A stretch of DNA of 64,000 nucleotides from Lepidostoma basale (GCA_022606425.2 JAHDVF020000008.1:248001-312000), one strand, 5' to 3'; counted from the first letter of the stretch, positions 1-11,085 are shown. The notes: generated from the letters alone by a model not told the origin. A program made the numbers and translations.

Positions 1-192
1 CGAATAAAGTTACTCAAAAATTAAATGACTTAATTTTCGTATAATTCAGTCAATTCTATATCCTACGTTTAACCATAAGTCATCATCTCATGCATATCTT
101 TGACACCTTTGTGGGAGAGTGTTAAAAGTTTATTATTACTTCCACACCAAAAGTCCTGGATTTAATTCTCGCCGATGACAGTGCGATTCTCA

Positions 193-437
193 CAACATCT
201 CAAAGAACTTCATTGGTTTAAAAGTCCAGAATGAATGCAATATAAACTCTGCTGGACAGTTTACAAAGCGCTACATGGAATGGCAATAAGTTATATATCC
301 GAGATTTGTATAACGGACAGCCTAAATTCAAGGAAATCCACAATTCGCTCGGCGAACTCCTCTGCAATAGGAAGATTAGTAAAGTCGAAGCGTTGCTCTA
401 GTACAAATTTCGGGGATCGAGTTTTTGTGATGTAATC
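193..437 (+). mobile_element. CR1/L2-like LINE C-terminal fragment
   Basis: Conceptual translation gives a CR1-like LINE C-terminus: a YKLCWTVYKALHGMA block, an RSANSS block and a final FGDRVF block, the usual order at the end of reverse transcriptase ORF2 proteins of this clade. There is no start or RT core, so this is a 5'-truncated relic. The same sequence lies in opposite orientation at 638-893, making an inverted pair with a loop of about 200 bp. Confidence 0.6.
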
Positions 438-637
438 ACCTCAAGGGCGCATTAAGATCTGTTTTAAATCCAAAAAATGTAAAATGAACGCTGCATCTGA
501 TATTCGCGATCAGTTAGAAAGTAAAATAAAACAAATATACAAGTTGCGTATGAAATATTAAGATATGGATTGTCAGCTTAGATCTGAAATCTGTCGGATC
601 AATAATGCATCTAAGGTATGAAGGGAGATTGTTCAGC

Positions 638-893
638 CGGCTATGGCAGAGACTCGATCCCCGAAGTTTGTACTAGGGTAACGCTTTGGCTCAACTAATC
701 TTCCTCTTACAGAGGAGTTACCGAGCGAAGTGTGGATTTCCTTAAATTTAGATAGCCCGTTATGCAGAGTTCGGATATTATAATTTGGTTCCATTCCATA
801 TAGCGCTTCGTAGACTATCCAGTAGAGTTTATAATGGAATCTTTTTGGATTTTTAAGCCAGTGAAGTTCTTCGAGATGTTGTATTAATGGGAC
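638..893 (-). mobile_element. CR1/L2-like LINE fragment, inverted copy
   Basis: Reverse complement of the 193-437 segment with scattered substitutions, roughly 80% identical by eye. It shares the block running from the CTCGATCCCCGAA end to the ATGTTGT end. It no longer has a continuous frame. Confidence 0.6.
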
Positions 894-1189
894 TTTTTTG
901 GAATACCTTTAATAAGTGTTGACGATTTAATGTGGTTTCACGTAGAGTGATAGCGTGATTCTTTCAAATGAAGTTTAGTAATCGAAACGAAATACCTGGC
1001 ACTGTGTGGTCCAACATTGAATACATAGTAAGAAGAAGCTGTGAGCGCTTCGTCCGGAATCTCCCCAGACTCCAGACCCAGAGGTGATGAGCACGTCTCT
1101 GTTGGAAAAGTTAAAGGTGTTACAATATTGTTAGAAATGCAAATTACATATTATGTACATTGAAATTAACTAGTTAAATAACCATGACA
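894..1189. other. Unassigned spacer
   Basis: No ORF, terminal repeat or family resemblance recognised. A moderately GC-rich patch (about 1040-1100) is not repeated in the window. Confidence 0.3.
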
Positions 1190-1560
1190 CCGTTTTCCGG
1201 AAGTGTAGGCAGAGAGATTAGACCATCATGCTGCTCTGTCCTGACATACCTTTCGAGATTTCTCAATATTCATACATCGTAACATGCACGCTCGTCGATT
1301 TTTCCGACTTCAGATGTGGCCGCTTTTTAGTATTTGATTAATTTGTCAATGCTTCCCTTTGTCTTCCACGACTTCTCTTTCCACTCACACTACTTGTATA
1401 TATTTTTTAACCATTCTTCTCTCATTCATTCGTTCCAAACAATCTCAAAGATCCTTTTTTAATTTTACTTATGGCGCAACCTTATATTTCATCTTTATTT
1501 TGTCGTTCGGTATTCTATCACATATCGTTTTTCTGCACATCAATTTCAGTGACTGTATGA
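1190..1560 (-). mobile_element. LINE-T 3' fragment
   Basis: Degenerate member of the commonest repeat here. On the minus strand it has the conserved C-terminal coding order (RWFGHMER-like, GRPRKTWHDQ-like, MNVEEA-like, WRSILSAY-like) with frameshifts, and ends near the GGGTAGGCAGAGAG block. It lacks the (GTTA)n tail. Confidence 0.6.
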
Positions 1561-1782
1561 ACACAATATTTACATGAAGAATATAATAAATTTATAATAT
1601 TAATAATCATAAATATAACTAGTTCTAGATAATACTTTTCTGTATTCTGAGGCTTAATTCTTTCAAAAATGTATTGGGCCACGTCAATTACCTTATTACA
1701 ATATTCTGCTAACAACGCGTTCACATAAAATATGACAAAACTTTATTAAAGAGAAGTTTTGATTCTTATTACATATTTAATG

Positions 1783-2265
1783 GAGAGGTAAGCAGGAAGA
1801 ATGGACCGCCTCATTGTTCTGTCCTGGCATACTTTTCTCGCTTCCTCTACATTCATACATCGTGTCATCGATGCACGTCGATTTCTCTGACTCTTTACGT
1901 GACCGACATTTAATATTTGATTGTTTAGATCATGCCACGTTTTCCTTGACCTTCCTCTATTTCTAGGTTCGTTCAAGTCGTTAACATACACTTTCTTCAC
2001 CATTCTGATTTCATTATTTCATCCAAACCATCTTAAATACACTTTTATAATTTTGTTGATAACACTTTAAGTCGCACTGCATTCACTCCTTATGTTCACA
2101 TTTGACAATCAGATTATTATACTAAACTATAAAATATAACACACATCTGTCTAAGAGATTTTATTATTACTGCATTTATTCTAATTTCATCCTTCTTTTG
2201 TCAGTTCCATGCTTCACTTCTATACATAAGGGTCGGCACAAGAAAACCATTGTGCACCGCCATGA
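1783..2265 (-). mobile_element. LINE-T 3' fragment
   Basis: Minus-strand LINE-T relic that retains a stretch of frame (MVKKVYVNDLNEPRNRGRSR, then a CMNVEEARKVCQDRT-like block) and reaches upstream to the YGSEAWN-like region near 2230. The terminal hairpin and tetranucleotide tail are missing. Confidence 0.7.
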
Positions 2266-2481
2266 ACTACAAGTCCTGGTAAAAAGAAGCGCTTTGGGAA
2301 TACCATGAATTTAGATTACGTATTGTACAGCTGATATTTCATAATTGGAGAAATATATAAATAACTAGTTGCAACTAGTGACATGTCCGTGTAAGTAAAC
2401 CAAATTCTACACCAAGATTCATGATTTGTTTGTTTGTATGTCATCAATCAATAATCAGAACAAAATAATCCAGAGATGGAG

Positions 2482-2935
2482 TATCTTGAAGTACGGCTAC
2501 GAGACATGGTGCCTATCCGAAAGAGATAAACGGAGGCTAGAGACTTTTGAGATGTGGTCCTATAGAAGACTATTAGGAATTTCCTGGAGAGACCAAATCA
2601 AGAATGAGGAGGTTCTTCAAATAATCGAAGGAGGAAGGCACCTGCTCAGGACCTTGTCCGAAAGGCGTGCAAGATGGATCGGCCATGTAATACGACAAGA
2701 AGGCCTCTTGCATGTCATAATGGAGGGTATGACCGAGGGGACAAACTCTAGGGGACACCACGCCGAGAGTACCTGGAGGACCTGTTGGTGGACGTGCGCT
2801 GCTCATCATATGCAAATTTCAAAAGAGCCGCACAAGACAGGGAAGAATGGAAGAGAATAATAGAAGAAATTGCTGCAAACCAATCCCAGGATTGAAACCA
2901 GAGAGAGAGAGAACAAATAAATCAATTAATGATTT
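2482..2935 (+). mobile_element. LINE-B 3' fragment
   Basis: The plus-strand translation contains YGYETWCLSERDKRRLETFE, RRLLGISWRD, a GHVIRQE block and a DREEWKR-like end broken by a frameshift. This is the C-terminus of an RTE-like endonuclease/reverse-transcriptase LINE, truncated upstream of its RT domain. A better preserved copy is at 25316-25850. Confidence 0.75.
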
Positions 2936-3189
2936 TAATTTTTGCTTGGATCTACTGACGATTAACAGCTGCCATTGAAACTGATTTGAGCGCCATCTCT
3001 TGGTGAATCACATTATATACACACACTGATATCCAGCAAGGCCAAAGTCTTCAACCAGTGCGTTTTGCCAGTCATAACAAATGGAACCGAAATATAGACG
3101 CTGAAAAGGTGTCTACTGTTCAAGTTCCAGGTCGCCCAGTGCGCCATGATAAGAACCATGGTTGGGATAACCTTGGGGGGACAGCGGAG
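2936..3189 (+). repeat. Repeat shared with 25780-26030
   Basis: The sequence from the CTGACGATTAACAGCTG region to the CCTTGGGGGGACAGCGGA block is repeated downstream of LINE-B at 25790-26034. In both places it follows LINE-B directly, so it is either the LINE-B 3' untranslated region or an adjacent repeat that moved with it. Confidence 0.5.
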
Positions 3190-3335
3190 GGTATGAACGA
3201 GGGGACAAACTCTAGGGGACACCACGCCGAGAGTAACTGGAGGACTTGTTGGTGGACGTGTGCTGCTCATCATATGCAGAAGAATAAAAGAAATTGCTGC
3301 AAACCAATCGCAGGATTAAAACCAGAGAGAGAGAA
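3190..3335 (+). mobile_element. Second partial LINE-B 3' end
   Basis: A second piece of the LINE-B end (GTNSRG region to the ATTGCTGCAAACCAATC block), with an internal deletion, joined directly to the GGGGGGACAGCGGA block. At 26030 that same junction block continues into different sequence, so this is a rearrangement or template switch. Confidence 0.5.
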
Positions 3336-3815
3336 TCCAGAAACCTTCTCGGCCATGCGCATTGTGTGCATTTCGTATTACTTTCACAGAGAATAGAAGT
3401 ATTTCTCTCTCGCTCTCTTTTATTCAAAATTCAATTCTCGTATTCTTTCTTTGACGCCAACCGCGCGGGTTTTTGCCTATTTATATTATGATATGTTTTC
3501 TCTCCGCTTTCCGTAATTAATTGACCGTACAAAATGAATATTTGAGTGACGAGTCACGTATGTTGACTCAGCGACAACAGTTAAAACACGTTTTAATTGC
3601 TTTTCAAATTACAGCATAAACAACCTTACTGAAGCTATTAGTTAATATACGTTTGTTACAATTACTTTAGCAGAAAGTATTAAAGTTTTCCAAAGTAAAG
3701 AAAATAATATCCACCAAGCAATAACAACGTTCTAACTTAAATTACTTAGTTACGATTTTTTTATCACTTGGATACGTAATATTTGTGATATTTTTAATAT
3801 AGGTTTTTTGTTTGC
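3336..3815. other. AT-rich spacer
   Basis: Nothing recognisable beyond short AT-rich tracts and a CT-rich run near 3400-3420. Confidence 0.3.
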
Positions 3816-4373
3816 GAAGACAACTTTAAGTGTACCATTCACTTTGTTGCCTATCTAAACAAAAACCTATCCAAAAAACTAGAATAGCAGTGCACAATGG
3901 TGTTCTTCTACCGACCCTTATGTATGGAAGCGAAGCATGGAACTGGCAAAAGAAGGATGAAAGTAGAATAAATGCAGTAGAAATGAGATCTCTTAGACGA
4001 ATGTGTGATCCTCTGTGTATGATAGAATGACATAAGTGAATGCGGTGAGAATGATGGTGCTATGAACAAAATAAAGAAAGAATCGTTAAGATGGTTTGGA
4101 CAGATGGAAAGAATGAATGAAGAAAGAATGGTAAAAAATATATATGTTAACGATGTAAATGGAACCAGAAATAGAGGAAGACCAAGGAAAACGTGGCACG
4201 ATCAAATAAATCAAATATTGAATGTCGGCCATCGGAAAATCGACGCGCGTGCATGACACGATGTATGAATGTTGAGGATACGAGAGAAATATGTCAGGAA
4301 AGAAAAGTGTGGTAGTCCATTCTTTCTGCCTACCCTTTCGGGGAGACGGTGTGATGGTTAGTTAGTTAGTTAG
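3816..4373 (+). mobile_element. LINE-T 3' end with (GTTA)n tail
   Basis: Starts in the HNGVLLPTLMYGSEAWNWQK region and runs through RWFGQMERMNEERM, GRPRKTWHDQINQ and the terminal CCTTTCGGGGAGACGG hairpin to (GTTA)4. Frameshifts near 4015-4035 and 4255 break the ORF. It is 5'-truncated, as is typical of target-primed reverse transcription. Confidence 0.8.
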
Positions 4374-4442
4374 TTTTTAAATATATCTCAACATTTCTTA
4401 CGAAATCAAACAACAGCAAAACCTTCGCGCATTTCCTCTGAA

Positions 4443-4780
4443 AGGGTAGGCAGAGAGAATGGGCCGCCACATTTCTCTATCCTGATTCACCTCTCTACCT
4501 TCATCCACATTAATACACTTACATTGATTATTCCGATTTCTATCATGACCGATTTTCATCACACATACGTCTGAGGTATCTCATCTCTATCGCATTTATG
4601 CTTCGCTTCCATACACAAGGATTGGGACCAGTATTCCATTGTGAACGCCCTAAATCAGAGATTTTAACTAAACTAACTAACAGTAAGCAGAGCAGGTAAG
4701 CAGAGAGGATGGACCGCCATAATATTCTGTCCTGACATGTCTCTCTAGATTCCTCTACATTCATACATCGTAACATGCAG
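4443..4780 (-). mobile_element. LINE-T fragments, rearranged
   Basis: Two overlapping minus-strand LINE-T pieces (4443-4650 and 4664-4780). Each has a GGTAGGCAGAGAG-like block at its 3' side. Internal deletions have brought the tail next to the SINAIEMRYLRRM-like region. Confidence 0.6.
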
Positions 4781-4784
4781 ACTG

Positions 4785-5060
4785 TGAATTTAAAGTATCA
4801 GAATAATTGTAGCTGCTTTGTTGACTTGAGCTTGTATTTCTTCGCGCAAATCTGCTCCTCGAACCAGGTCTATGCCTAGATACTGAAGGTTCTATAGGTT
4901 GATTCTCTGAAGACAGGTCACATTTTTTGTGTTTATGAAAATGTCATACATTTCGTCTTTTCGATAGAGATTGTCATGTTATATTTTTTCAGGCGATCAT
5001 ATTATGTAATATCATCGTCCGCATAACATACCACATTTACAATTTCTCACCCATTCAAAA
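4785..5060 (-). mobile_element. LINE reverse-transcriptase fragment
   Basis: The minus-strand translation shows a VNVVCYADDDIT-like box (the catalytic YADD motif of the RT palm) followed about 20 residues later by MTISIEKTKCMTF, and then a relic of the usual leucine-rich thumb region. It is broken by stops. This is the RT core of a non-LTR element and need not be LINE-T. Confidence 0.6.
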
Positions 5061-5155
5061 TCCTAGTCGTAGCGATTAATTTTATTAATTACTTAAAATT
5101 TTCAGAAATAATCATTTTAATGTGACACTACGCACCACAATCCTAAGCTTTTAAA

Positions 5156-5522
5156 CAGGTGAACATAAACTTTACATAAATTTCGGACGATAAGACGCAT
5201 CCCAAAATGTATATAAATTTTGGAAGAAAAAAAAAGTTTTGGACGATAAAACGCATCGCACCATACGACGTATCCCAATTTTTGGTTGAATTTTCAGATT
5301 AAAATTGCGTCTTATAGTTCAAAAAATTGCGTCTTATTGTTACTCAGAGTAAAAAGTGCGTCTTATGGTTCGAAAAATACGGTAAATAAATTTGCACTTT
5401 CAGATAATAAACCGCAGAATTTTTTGCCTGAAATTGATTGAGTGAATGTGCAATTTAAACGGGTGAACATAAACTTTCCATACATTTCAGACAACAAGAC
5501 GCATCGGACAATAAGACGCACC

Positions 5523-5593
<71 letters not shown>

Positions 5594-5667
5594 CGCATCC
5601 CAATTTTCGGTTGAATTTTCAGATTAAAAGTGCGTCGTATGGTTCGAAAAATCCGGTAATTTATTTT
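5156..5667. repeat. Duplicated MITE-like repeat around an (AT)n tract
   Basis: Two direct copies (5156-5405 and 5458-5667) begin with GTGAACATAAACTTTMCATA and end with GGTTCGAAAAATMCGGTAA. Each contains inverted AAGACGCA/TGCGTCTTAT modules that can pair internally, which suggests a non-autonomous DNA element. The second copy is expanded by the (AT)n run. No ORF. Confidence 0.5.
5525..5592. repeat. (AT)n microsatellite
   Basis: About 68 bp of uninterrupted AT dinucleotide inside the second MITE-like unit. Confidence 0.95.
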
Positions 5668-6084
5668 ACACTATCAGTAATTGATATAGTTAATGTGCAT
5701 GTATGTTTTAAAATGAGTTTTGGCGCCACCGATATTAAAAAAAAATAAAGATTCTCATTTGTTTCATTACAGACCCAACGGCGCCCGGAAGGCTTTTTAT
5801 TTTCATATTATATGTAAATTGTCGCGAACATTACACAAATGTTCCAATTTGAGTCAAATTATTAAGTTAATGAATGAAATAAGTTGCGTTGAGAGGCGAT
5901 ATGATGTAATTGAAGCAAGGCAATAATAGTGCCATCTGAATATCCACCGCTGTTGTCTTGTATTACGGGCCTTGCCAGTGGCGGGAATACATTTATATAG
6001 TATTCTGTGATAAAAAAAAAACATTTGAATTTTTTAAGTGGATTTTTTTTTATTGTTTCTTGAACAATGGGGTAAAACTTTATT
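5668..6084. other. Unassigned, AT-rich
   Basis: No recognisable gene or repeat. A polypyrimidine tract with TTTCATTACAG near 5755-5772 resembles a splice acceptor, but no convincing coding exon follows. Confidence 0.3.
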
Positions 6085-6185
6085 CTCACCATACTCTACA
6101 ATGCCAGGTCTTCCATTCCCTGGCCAAGAATAATGTAGGATTTAAGAATAAACCCTAAATCCCCCCTCGCTCTGTCTCGCCCTAA
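6085..6185 (-). repeat. Dispersed repeat R1, partial
   Basis: The reverse complement matches part of the unit at 13646-14060 and 22980-23207 (GGGCGAG, GGATTTAGGGTTTAT and GGAATGGAAGACC blocks). Class unknown. Confidence 0.5.
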
Positions 6186-6384
6186 CGTATACCATCTTAA
6201 CAATTTTTCTCACGTGTCTGAAATATTGAAGGGATAATTACCATTTCATAATTTTTTTGATAACATTTTGAAGTTCTTGCTAAAGTTGGATTGTTTTAAG
6301 TGCCTAATTACAGTTATTTAAAAAAAACGGAGGAAGCGTGTAATGTAAATTAAATAAACACAAAAGTCCGGATCGTCCAACTGA

Positions 6385-6612
6385 CATGTGCACCATAAAA
6401 AAGAACATTATGTGTTTTATTTTGTATCATTGTATTTTATATTATTTGCTTTTAGATTTATTTAGTGGACGTTGGACGATTGAAATATGCGCGGGAGATG
6501 CCTTGGTGGCGATGAGGTTCGCAACCCGCGTGCGAGTGCCGCATCGGTTAAGTTAATTATTTCTGCCTACCCCTTCGGGGAGACGGCGTTATGGTTACTT
6601 AGTTAGTTAATT
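6385..6612 (+). mobile_element. LINE-T-tailed SINE-like element
   Basis: Begins with AAAGTCCGGATCGTCCAAC and passes through GCGGGAGATGCC and GATGAGGTTCGCAACCCGC. It then joins the LINE-T 3' tail (TGCCTACCCCTTCGGGGAGA and a GTTA-type end). No coding capacity. GGTTCGCAACC resembles a pol III B box with one mismatch, but no clear A box is visible. The body is unrelated to LINE-T, which fits a parasite that borrows the LINE recognition tail. This is the only plus-strand copy. Confidence 0.7.
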
Positions 6613-6824
6613 TTTTTTTCATAACACTTTATATGCCATGCATTCTCTTCGTATAACGATTTTTAAAGTTCTACGATACAAAGATTATACCACGTTCGTT
6701 GTAATCTTATCATTTTTTGCCTGTTCGATGATTTTCTTTTATACAAAATGATCAGTACAATAATGTCATTGTGAACTGTCGTCTTAGCTTTTGGCGTAAC
6801 ATAAAACGAAATACGTTTGCATCA

Positions 6825-7185
6825 TTAATCTTCTTCTTCTTCTTCTCTTCTTTGCTAGTCTTCTTCCCTCTACTGCTGGATATAGGCCTCTTCCAATTTC
6901 TTCCACTCGTCTCTATCCTGCCCCCTTTGTATCCAAGATTTTCCAACCCTTTTGATAATATCATCGGTTCATCTCATCGGTGGTCTTCCGAAACTTCGCC
7001 TATTTTCCCATGGTCTCCAACTAAGTATCCTGGGTGCCCATCTGTTGCCACCCTGTCTAGCCAAGTGTCCAGCCCGTTGCCATTTCAATTTTGCCACTCG
7101 ATCCATGACGTCAGCAACTCTGGTGCGGCGTCTGATTTCTTCATTTCTTATGCGATCACGCAAGCTTACACCAAGTATCTGTCAT
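6825..7185 (-). mobile_element. LINE-E 3' fragment
   Basis: On the minus strand RIRNEEIRRRT, VADVMDRVAKLKWQRAGHLA and FGRPPMRWTDDIIKRV-like blocks follow in order, then a QDRDEWKKLEE-like end and a (GAA)n tail at 6828-6848. This is the C-terminal part of an RTE-like LINE, 5'-truncated, with a mostly open frame. Confidence 0.75.
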
Positions 7186-7467
7186 TCCATGGACCTCTGT
7201 GTACACTTGAGCCTGTGGACACTTTTTGCTGTAAGCTTAGTTTGAATGTGAACTGAGGTAAATAATATTTTTTTAAATCTAGCTAATTTTGTTTTATATG
7301 ACTTGGTAAATATTGCTCATTGTACTTTAAAAATCATGTCCTTTAAAAATCGACACACAAGTTTAGAAACTTCTTTATCTGAGTGTATAACTAAGTACCT
7401 ACACAGGAAAAGGTACCGGGGGAATATTATTTTAAAGGTAGAATGGGCTACGCTTTAGAATATAAGT
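7186..7467. other. AT-rich spacer
   Basis: No feature recognised. Confidence 0.3.
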
Positions 7468-7948
7468 TAACTAACTAACTAACTATCACGCCGTCTCCCA
7501 GAAGAGGTAGGCAGAAAGAATGAACTGCCACACTTTTCTTTTCTGACATATTTCTCTCGATTCCTCAACATACATACATCGTGTCATGCACGCGCGTCGA
7601 TTTCTCTGATTCCTCACGTGGCCGACATTCAATATTTGATTAATTTGATCGTGCCACGTTTTCCTCGGTTTTCCTCTATTTATATTTCCATTTACATCGC
7701 TAACATATATTTTTTTACCATTCTTTCTTCATTCATTCTTTCCATGTGCGCAAACCATCTTAATGATCCTTTCATTATTTTGTTCATAACACCGTCATTC
7801 GCACCGCATTCACTTCTGATATTTTCATTCGGCACTCTATCATACACAGAGATCACTCTATCATATTTGTCTAAGAGATCTCATTTCTGCTGCATTTATT
7901 CTACTTTCATCCTTCTTTTGCCAGTTCCATGGTTCGCTTCCATACATA
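7468..7948 (-). mobile_element. LINE-T 3' end with tail
   Basis: (AACT)n at the left, then ATCACGCCGTCTCCC and GGTAGGCAGAAAGAATGAAC, then the coding region read on the minus strand up to the EAWNWQK-like region. Frameshifts are present. Confidence 0.8.
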
Positions 7949-8550
7949 TTATTTAATATTATTATATATATTTAATTCATTTCCTTTACGAGAAGGAGAA
8001 CCTCTGATATCTCTTGATATTGAATTCATGAAACATGTTTTCTGTGAGACATTAACAAGAATTTGCTCTAGACCGATACACAGTAAAGAGCAAAGAACAG
8101 ATATCACTTAAAATAAATCCATTTTCAACTGAGGCATAACAATGTAACAAACTAGTTAAAATCTAAGCTTCAGTTAAGCACGAGTTTGTTTTTGTTTAGA
8201 CAAAAGTACTTTCATACTGGATTACAGCGTTTATTGGGGGATTATTCCCCGAAGAGGGTAAACAGTGACGATGGAAGAAAACACCCTTCAATACTTCTGA
8301 AACACATGAGATAAGATTTAAACCTTATCTTCGCCATCTTAGGGATGGTTGTAATATTTGGCGGAGAATCGCAACAGTGATTTACATTTTGTAACTTTGA
8401 ACGTGAAAAATAACATAACCTGCTAAAAAATGACAAGTGAACATGTTCCGAATGTATGGAACTTCGAACAAACATTTTTTTATATTTGTTTATTCTTCAA
8501 ATATTTATATAAATAATGTGGTTACACATTTTAAACTCATAGATATAAAA
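7949..8550. other. Unassigned, AT-rich
   Basis: No gene or known repeat recognised. A short inverted motif around 8300-8340 is not obviously an element. Confidence 0.3.
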
Positions 8551-9188
8551 TAATAAACACTTTGTATTTAACCACGGTATGGTTATTATAATTGATGCCA
8601 ACTAGTTTCGCTTGGACCCAAGCTTCACAGGTCAATATATTATAATAAGTTTACAAAGTTATTATATTGTCCTGTGAAGCATGGGTCCAAGCGAAACTAG
8701 TTGGCGTCAATTAAAATAACCATCTTCTCAAAGTGCCCTGTCAGGTCCCCCCGACGTTGGCGATCACTCTGGTAAACCCTTCCCTATCCTGCGCTGTCCG
8801 GAATAGTTCCTCCACAGTTCCGATTCCCGTCCATTCCCTCACGTTGCGCAGCCAAGAGATCTGCCTTCTCCCTGCCCCCCTGCGGCCCTCTATTTTTCCT
8901 TCAAAATTTGATGCAGCAGGCGATATTTTTCTCCTCTTAGAACATGACCCAGATATGAAATCTTGCGGACTTTGATCAATGTCAGCAGCTCTCTATTTAC
9001 TCCTGCACGATTCAGGACTTCTGTGTTCGTCACTCTGTCTGTCGATGGGATCCTGAACATTCTTCGGTGAAGCCACATTTCAAATGCCTCTAACCGGTTC
9101 ATTGTATTTACTTTTAATGTCCATGTCTCACACCCATATAACAGGACATAAAAATAACCATACCGTGGTTAAATACCAAGTGTTTTAG
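8551..9188 (-). mobile_element. Composite ribozyme-foldback element, copy 1
   Basis: The terminal inverted repeats are the CACTTTGTATTTAACCACGG and CCGTGGTTAAATACCAAGTG types. Inside lies a near-perfect hairpin (8592-8712) whose arms each hold a hammerhead-like motif, then a reversed LINE-A 3' fragment (8724-9150) between AAAATAACCAT direct repeats. Both ribozyme arms read CTGTGAA instead of CTGATGA, so the catalytic core is broken, but helix II (GCTTGG/CCAAGC) and GAAACTAGTTGGC survive. The same arrangement in reverse orientation is at 43150-44008. Confidence 0.75.
8724..9150 (-). mobile_element. LINE-A 3' fragment captured in composite
   Basis: Minus-strand translation: MNRLEAFEMWLHRRMFRIPS, TNTEVLNRAGVNRELLT, SYLGHVLRGEKYRLLHQILK, then a degraded end of the REWTGI...LF and DRDR type. 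This is the C-terminus of an RTE-like LINE. Its two ends match those of the LINE piece in the second composite at 43192-43623. Confidence 0.8.
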
Positions 9189-9857
9189 TATTTTTTTTTT
9201 ATTGACAACTTTAAATATTGTCAACAAATCTCTTTACTATTATAACCACGAACATTAAATTAAATATGTAATGTAAGAAAATTAATGAATTGTGTATATA
9301 GCAGAATCAACCATAGAATATTAAAGTATTAGCGTATAACCAAAATGGCGATGTTTATTTTTAACTCAAAGACAATTTTGAGACAAAAAAAGACAAAAAA
9401 AGAGTTGAAGGGGCGCCGCTGCTATTGTACCTATAAGAATTTTTACAATTACATTTTTTCATTCGCTGGTGCGAAAATTGGGTGCCTACATATTTGATTC
9501 TCCAGGTCTCGGTTCTCGCCTTGTTTACATTAAATATTTGAAAATGGAATATCCCGGAATGGCGCGCACTCAGTTTCCCGCCAACTGCTGATTGGAGATA
9601 CTTCTCCCTGTAAAGTGGTTGTCTTGGAAACAATTTTATCTCTATTAATATCGGTAATAATTAAACACAATCTGCTCTGAGAACACATCAAGTGGGCACT
9701 TAATAACTTAGTAATTTAATCTTCCGCAGTACCAATTTGTTTCCATTCTACTTACTCTGTTATTATTTACACACAGTTATGATGTAACCGATTTAAAACA
9801 AAGCTATTTTACTAGAACAAACAAATATTTAAAAAATCAGATTAGAACAAGTGAACA
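9189..9857. other. Unassigned
   Basis: No gene recognised. The stretch at 9470-9620 is somewhat less AT-rich and has a long minus-strand frame, but no protein resemblance. Confidence 0.3.
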
Positions 9858-10127
9858 ATAAACGTCTTAGGGACCTCATCTCTACCGCATTTATTCTGCT
9901 TTCATCCTTCGTCTGCCAGTTCCATGCTTCGCTTCCATACATTAGGGTTGGGACCATTGTGAACGGACGTTTTCGCTTTCATTGATAGATTATTGTTTCC
10001 AATAACTATTCATAATGCTCCATTTCACTTTGTTTGCATTTGAAACTATCATAAATAGATTTATCACTCATTCGTCTAAGATATCTAATTTCTTATTCTA
10101 CTTTCCTTTTATTTTGCCAGTTCCATG
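9858..10127 (-). mobile_element. LINE-T fragments interrupted by an insertion
   Basis: Two internal LINE-T pieces (9858-9962 and 10065-10127), both from the MRSLRRM to EAWNWQ-like region. The second is cut at the GTTCCATG site, and the same LINE resumes at 10759-10795 (CATGTTTCACTTCCATA). Confidence 0.6.
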
Positions 10128-10758
10128 TGTAGGTCATTGAACTCGCAGGCAAAGTACGAAATGCATGACACCACATGAGTGGAGGCAATGGACTTCGACC
10201 GCTGTACCAGCATATTGCATGATGAAATACATTGCATGGACAATCAAAACACCTGACGCTGTACCAGCATATGGCAATGATGAAATACATTACACGGACA
10301 AAAGTGATGAATCAGGGCCCGGGTTCATTCAAAATGTTACTAGAGGTTGTCCGGCAGAGCATCGTGTGCAAAGGAAGCGAAACATATTAAAGCCGTACAT
10401 CCGACCACCCGAGACACGAGTTATCATCGCGACTTCTAACAGACACGAGTCTACGTATCAAATCTACGTCACGAGAGATCTCGGACTCCTCCCCGCCGAC
10501 CTACGAAGTCAATCGACTACGTCACGTAGCTTCTGGCGAGTCTTCGCTTCAGCTGACTGACACTACCGCACAGCGTATCATCATCCTCAGGTGCTCCCCG
10601 CCCGGACTCCACCCCGCTGCTATCGACATCCTGTGAAGTTACTCCGCCATCCATCCACGCTCCATTACGAGTATATAATACTATTGATGTATAATTACTT
10701 GTGATCGAAAGTAAACGCTGAAACCTCCACTTCTTTTAACTCCCACCACATCCCCAAA
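10128..10758. mobile_element. Probable solo LTR or other 631-bp insertion in LINE-T
   Basis: The insertion splits a LINE-T fragment and is bounded by CATG on both sides (10124-10127 and 10759-10762), a 4-bp target duplication. It starts TGTAGG, has a TATATAATA motif near 10673, and ends AACTCCCACCACATCCCCAAA. It contains an internal duplication of about 65 bp (two GCTGTACCAGCATAT units). It is GC-richer than its surroundings and has no protein motif. The solo-LTR reading is an inference: the right end is not the canonical CA. Confidence 0.4.
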
Positions 10759-10795
10759 CATGTTTCACTTCCATATTTAAGAACACCGTTATTTT

Positions 10796-11085
10796 AGTAT
10801 TTCGTATCAAATATTAACTATGATGCGCAATTATTATTTTGTAGCTAGCAATAAAAAATACAAAAAATAATTTTATTACAGAGCATGTTTCTTGACGCAC
10901 ATTGATATCTATTTAATTGGTTTTATATCGACTTTTTCAAATTATTGTGTGAATATTTGATTACTCCATTTATTTTTTAACCCAATATACGACCATCAAT
11001 TTAAATGAACATTAGTGTATTATTTTGTTAAGTTATTAGTACACGATATATTGTACATTAGTATAGTCTCTGTATACATATATAT
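10796..11085. other. AT-rich spacer
   Basis: No feature recognised. Confidence 0.3.

Noticed and set aside
5442..5627. ORF with alternating Ile-Tyr
   Set aside because: Translation of the (AT)n microsatellite.
5755..5800. Splice acceptor followed by an exon
   Set aside because: The polypyrimidine tract and CAG are present, but the following frame ends quickly and has no domain.
8551..9188. Active ribozyme in composite copy 1
   Set aside because: Both arms read CTGTGAA, one base short of the CUGAUGA core, so cleavage is not expected.
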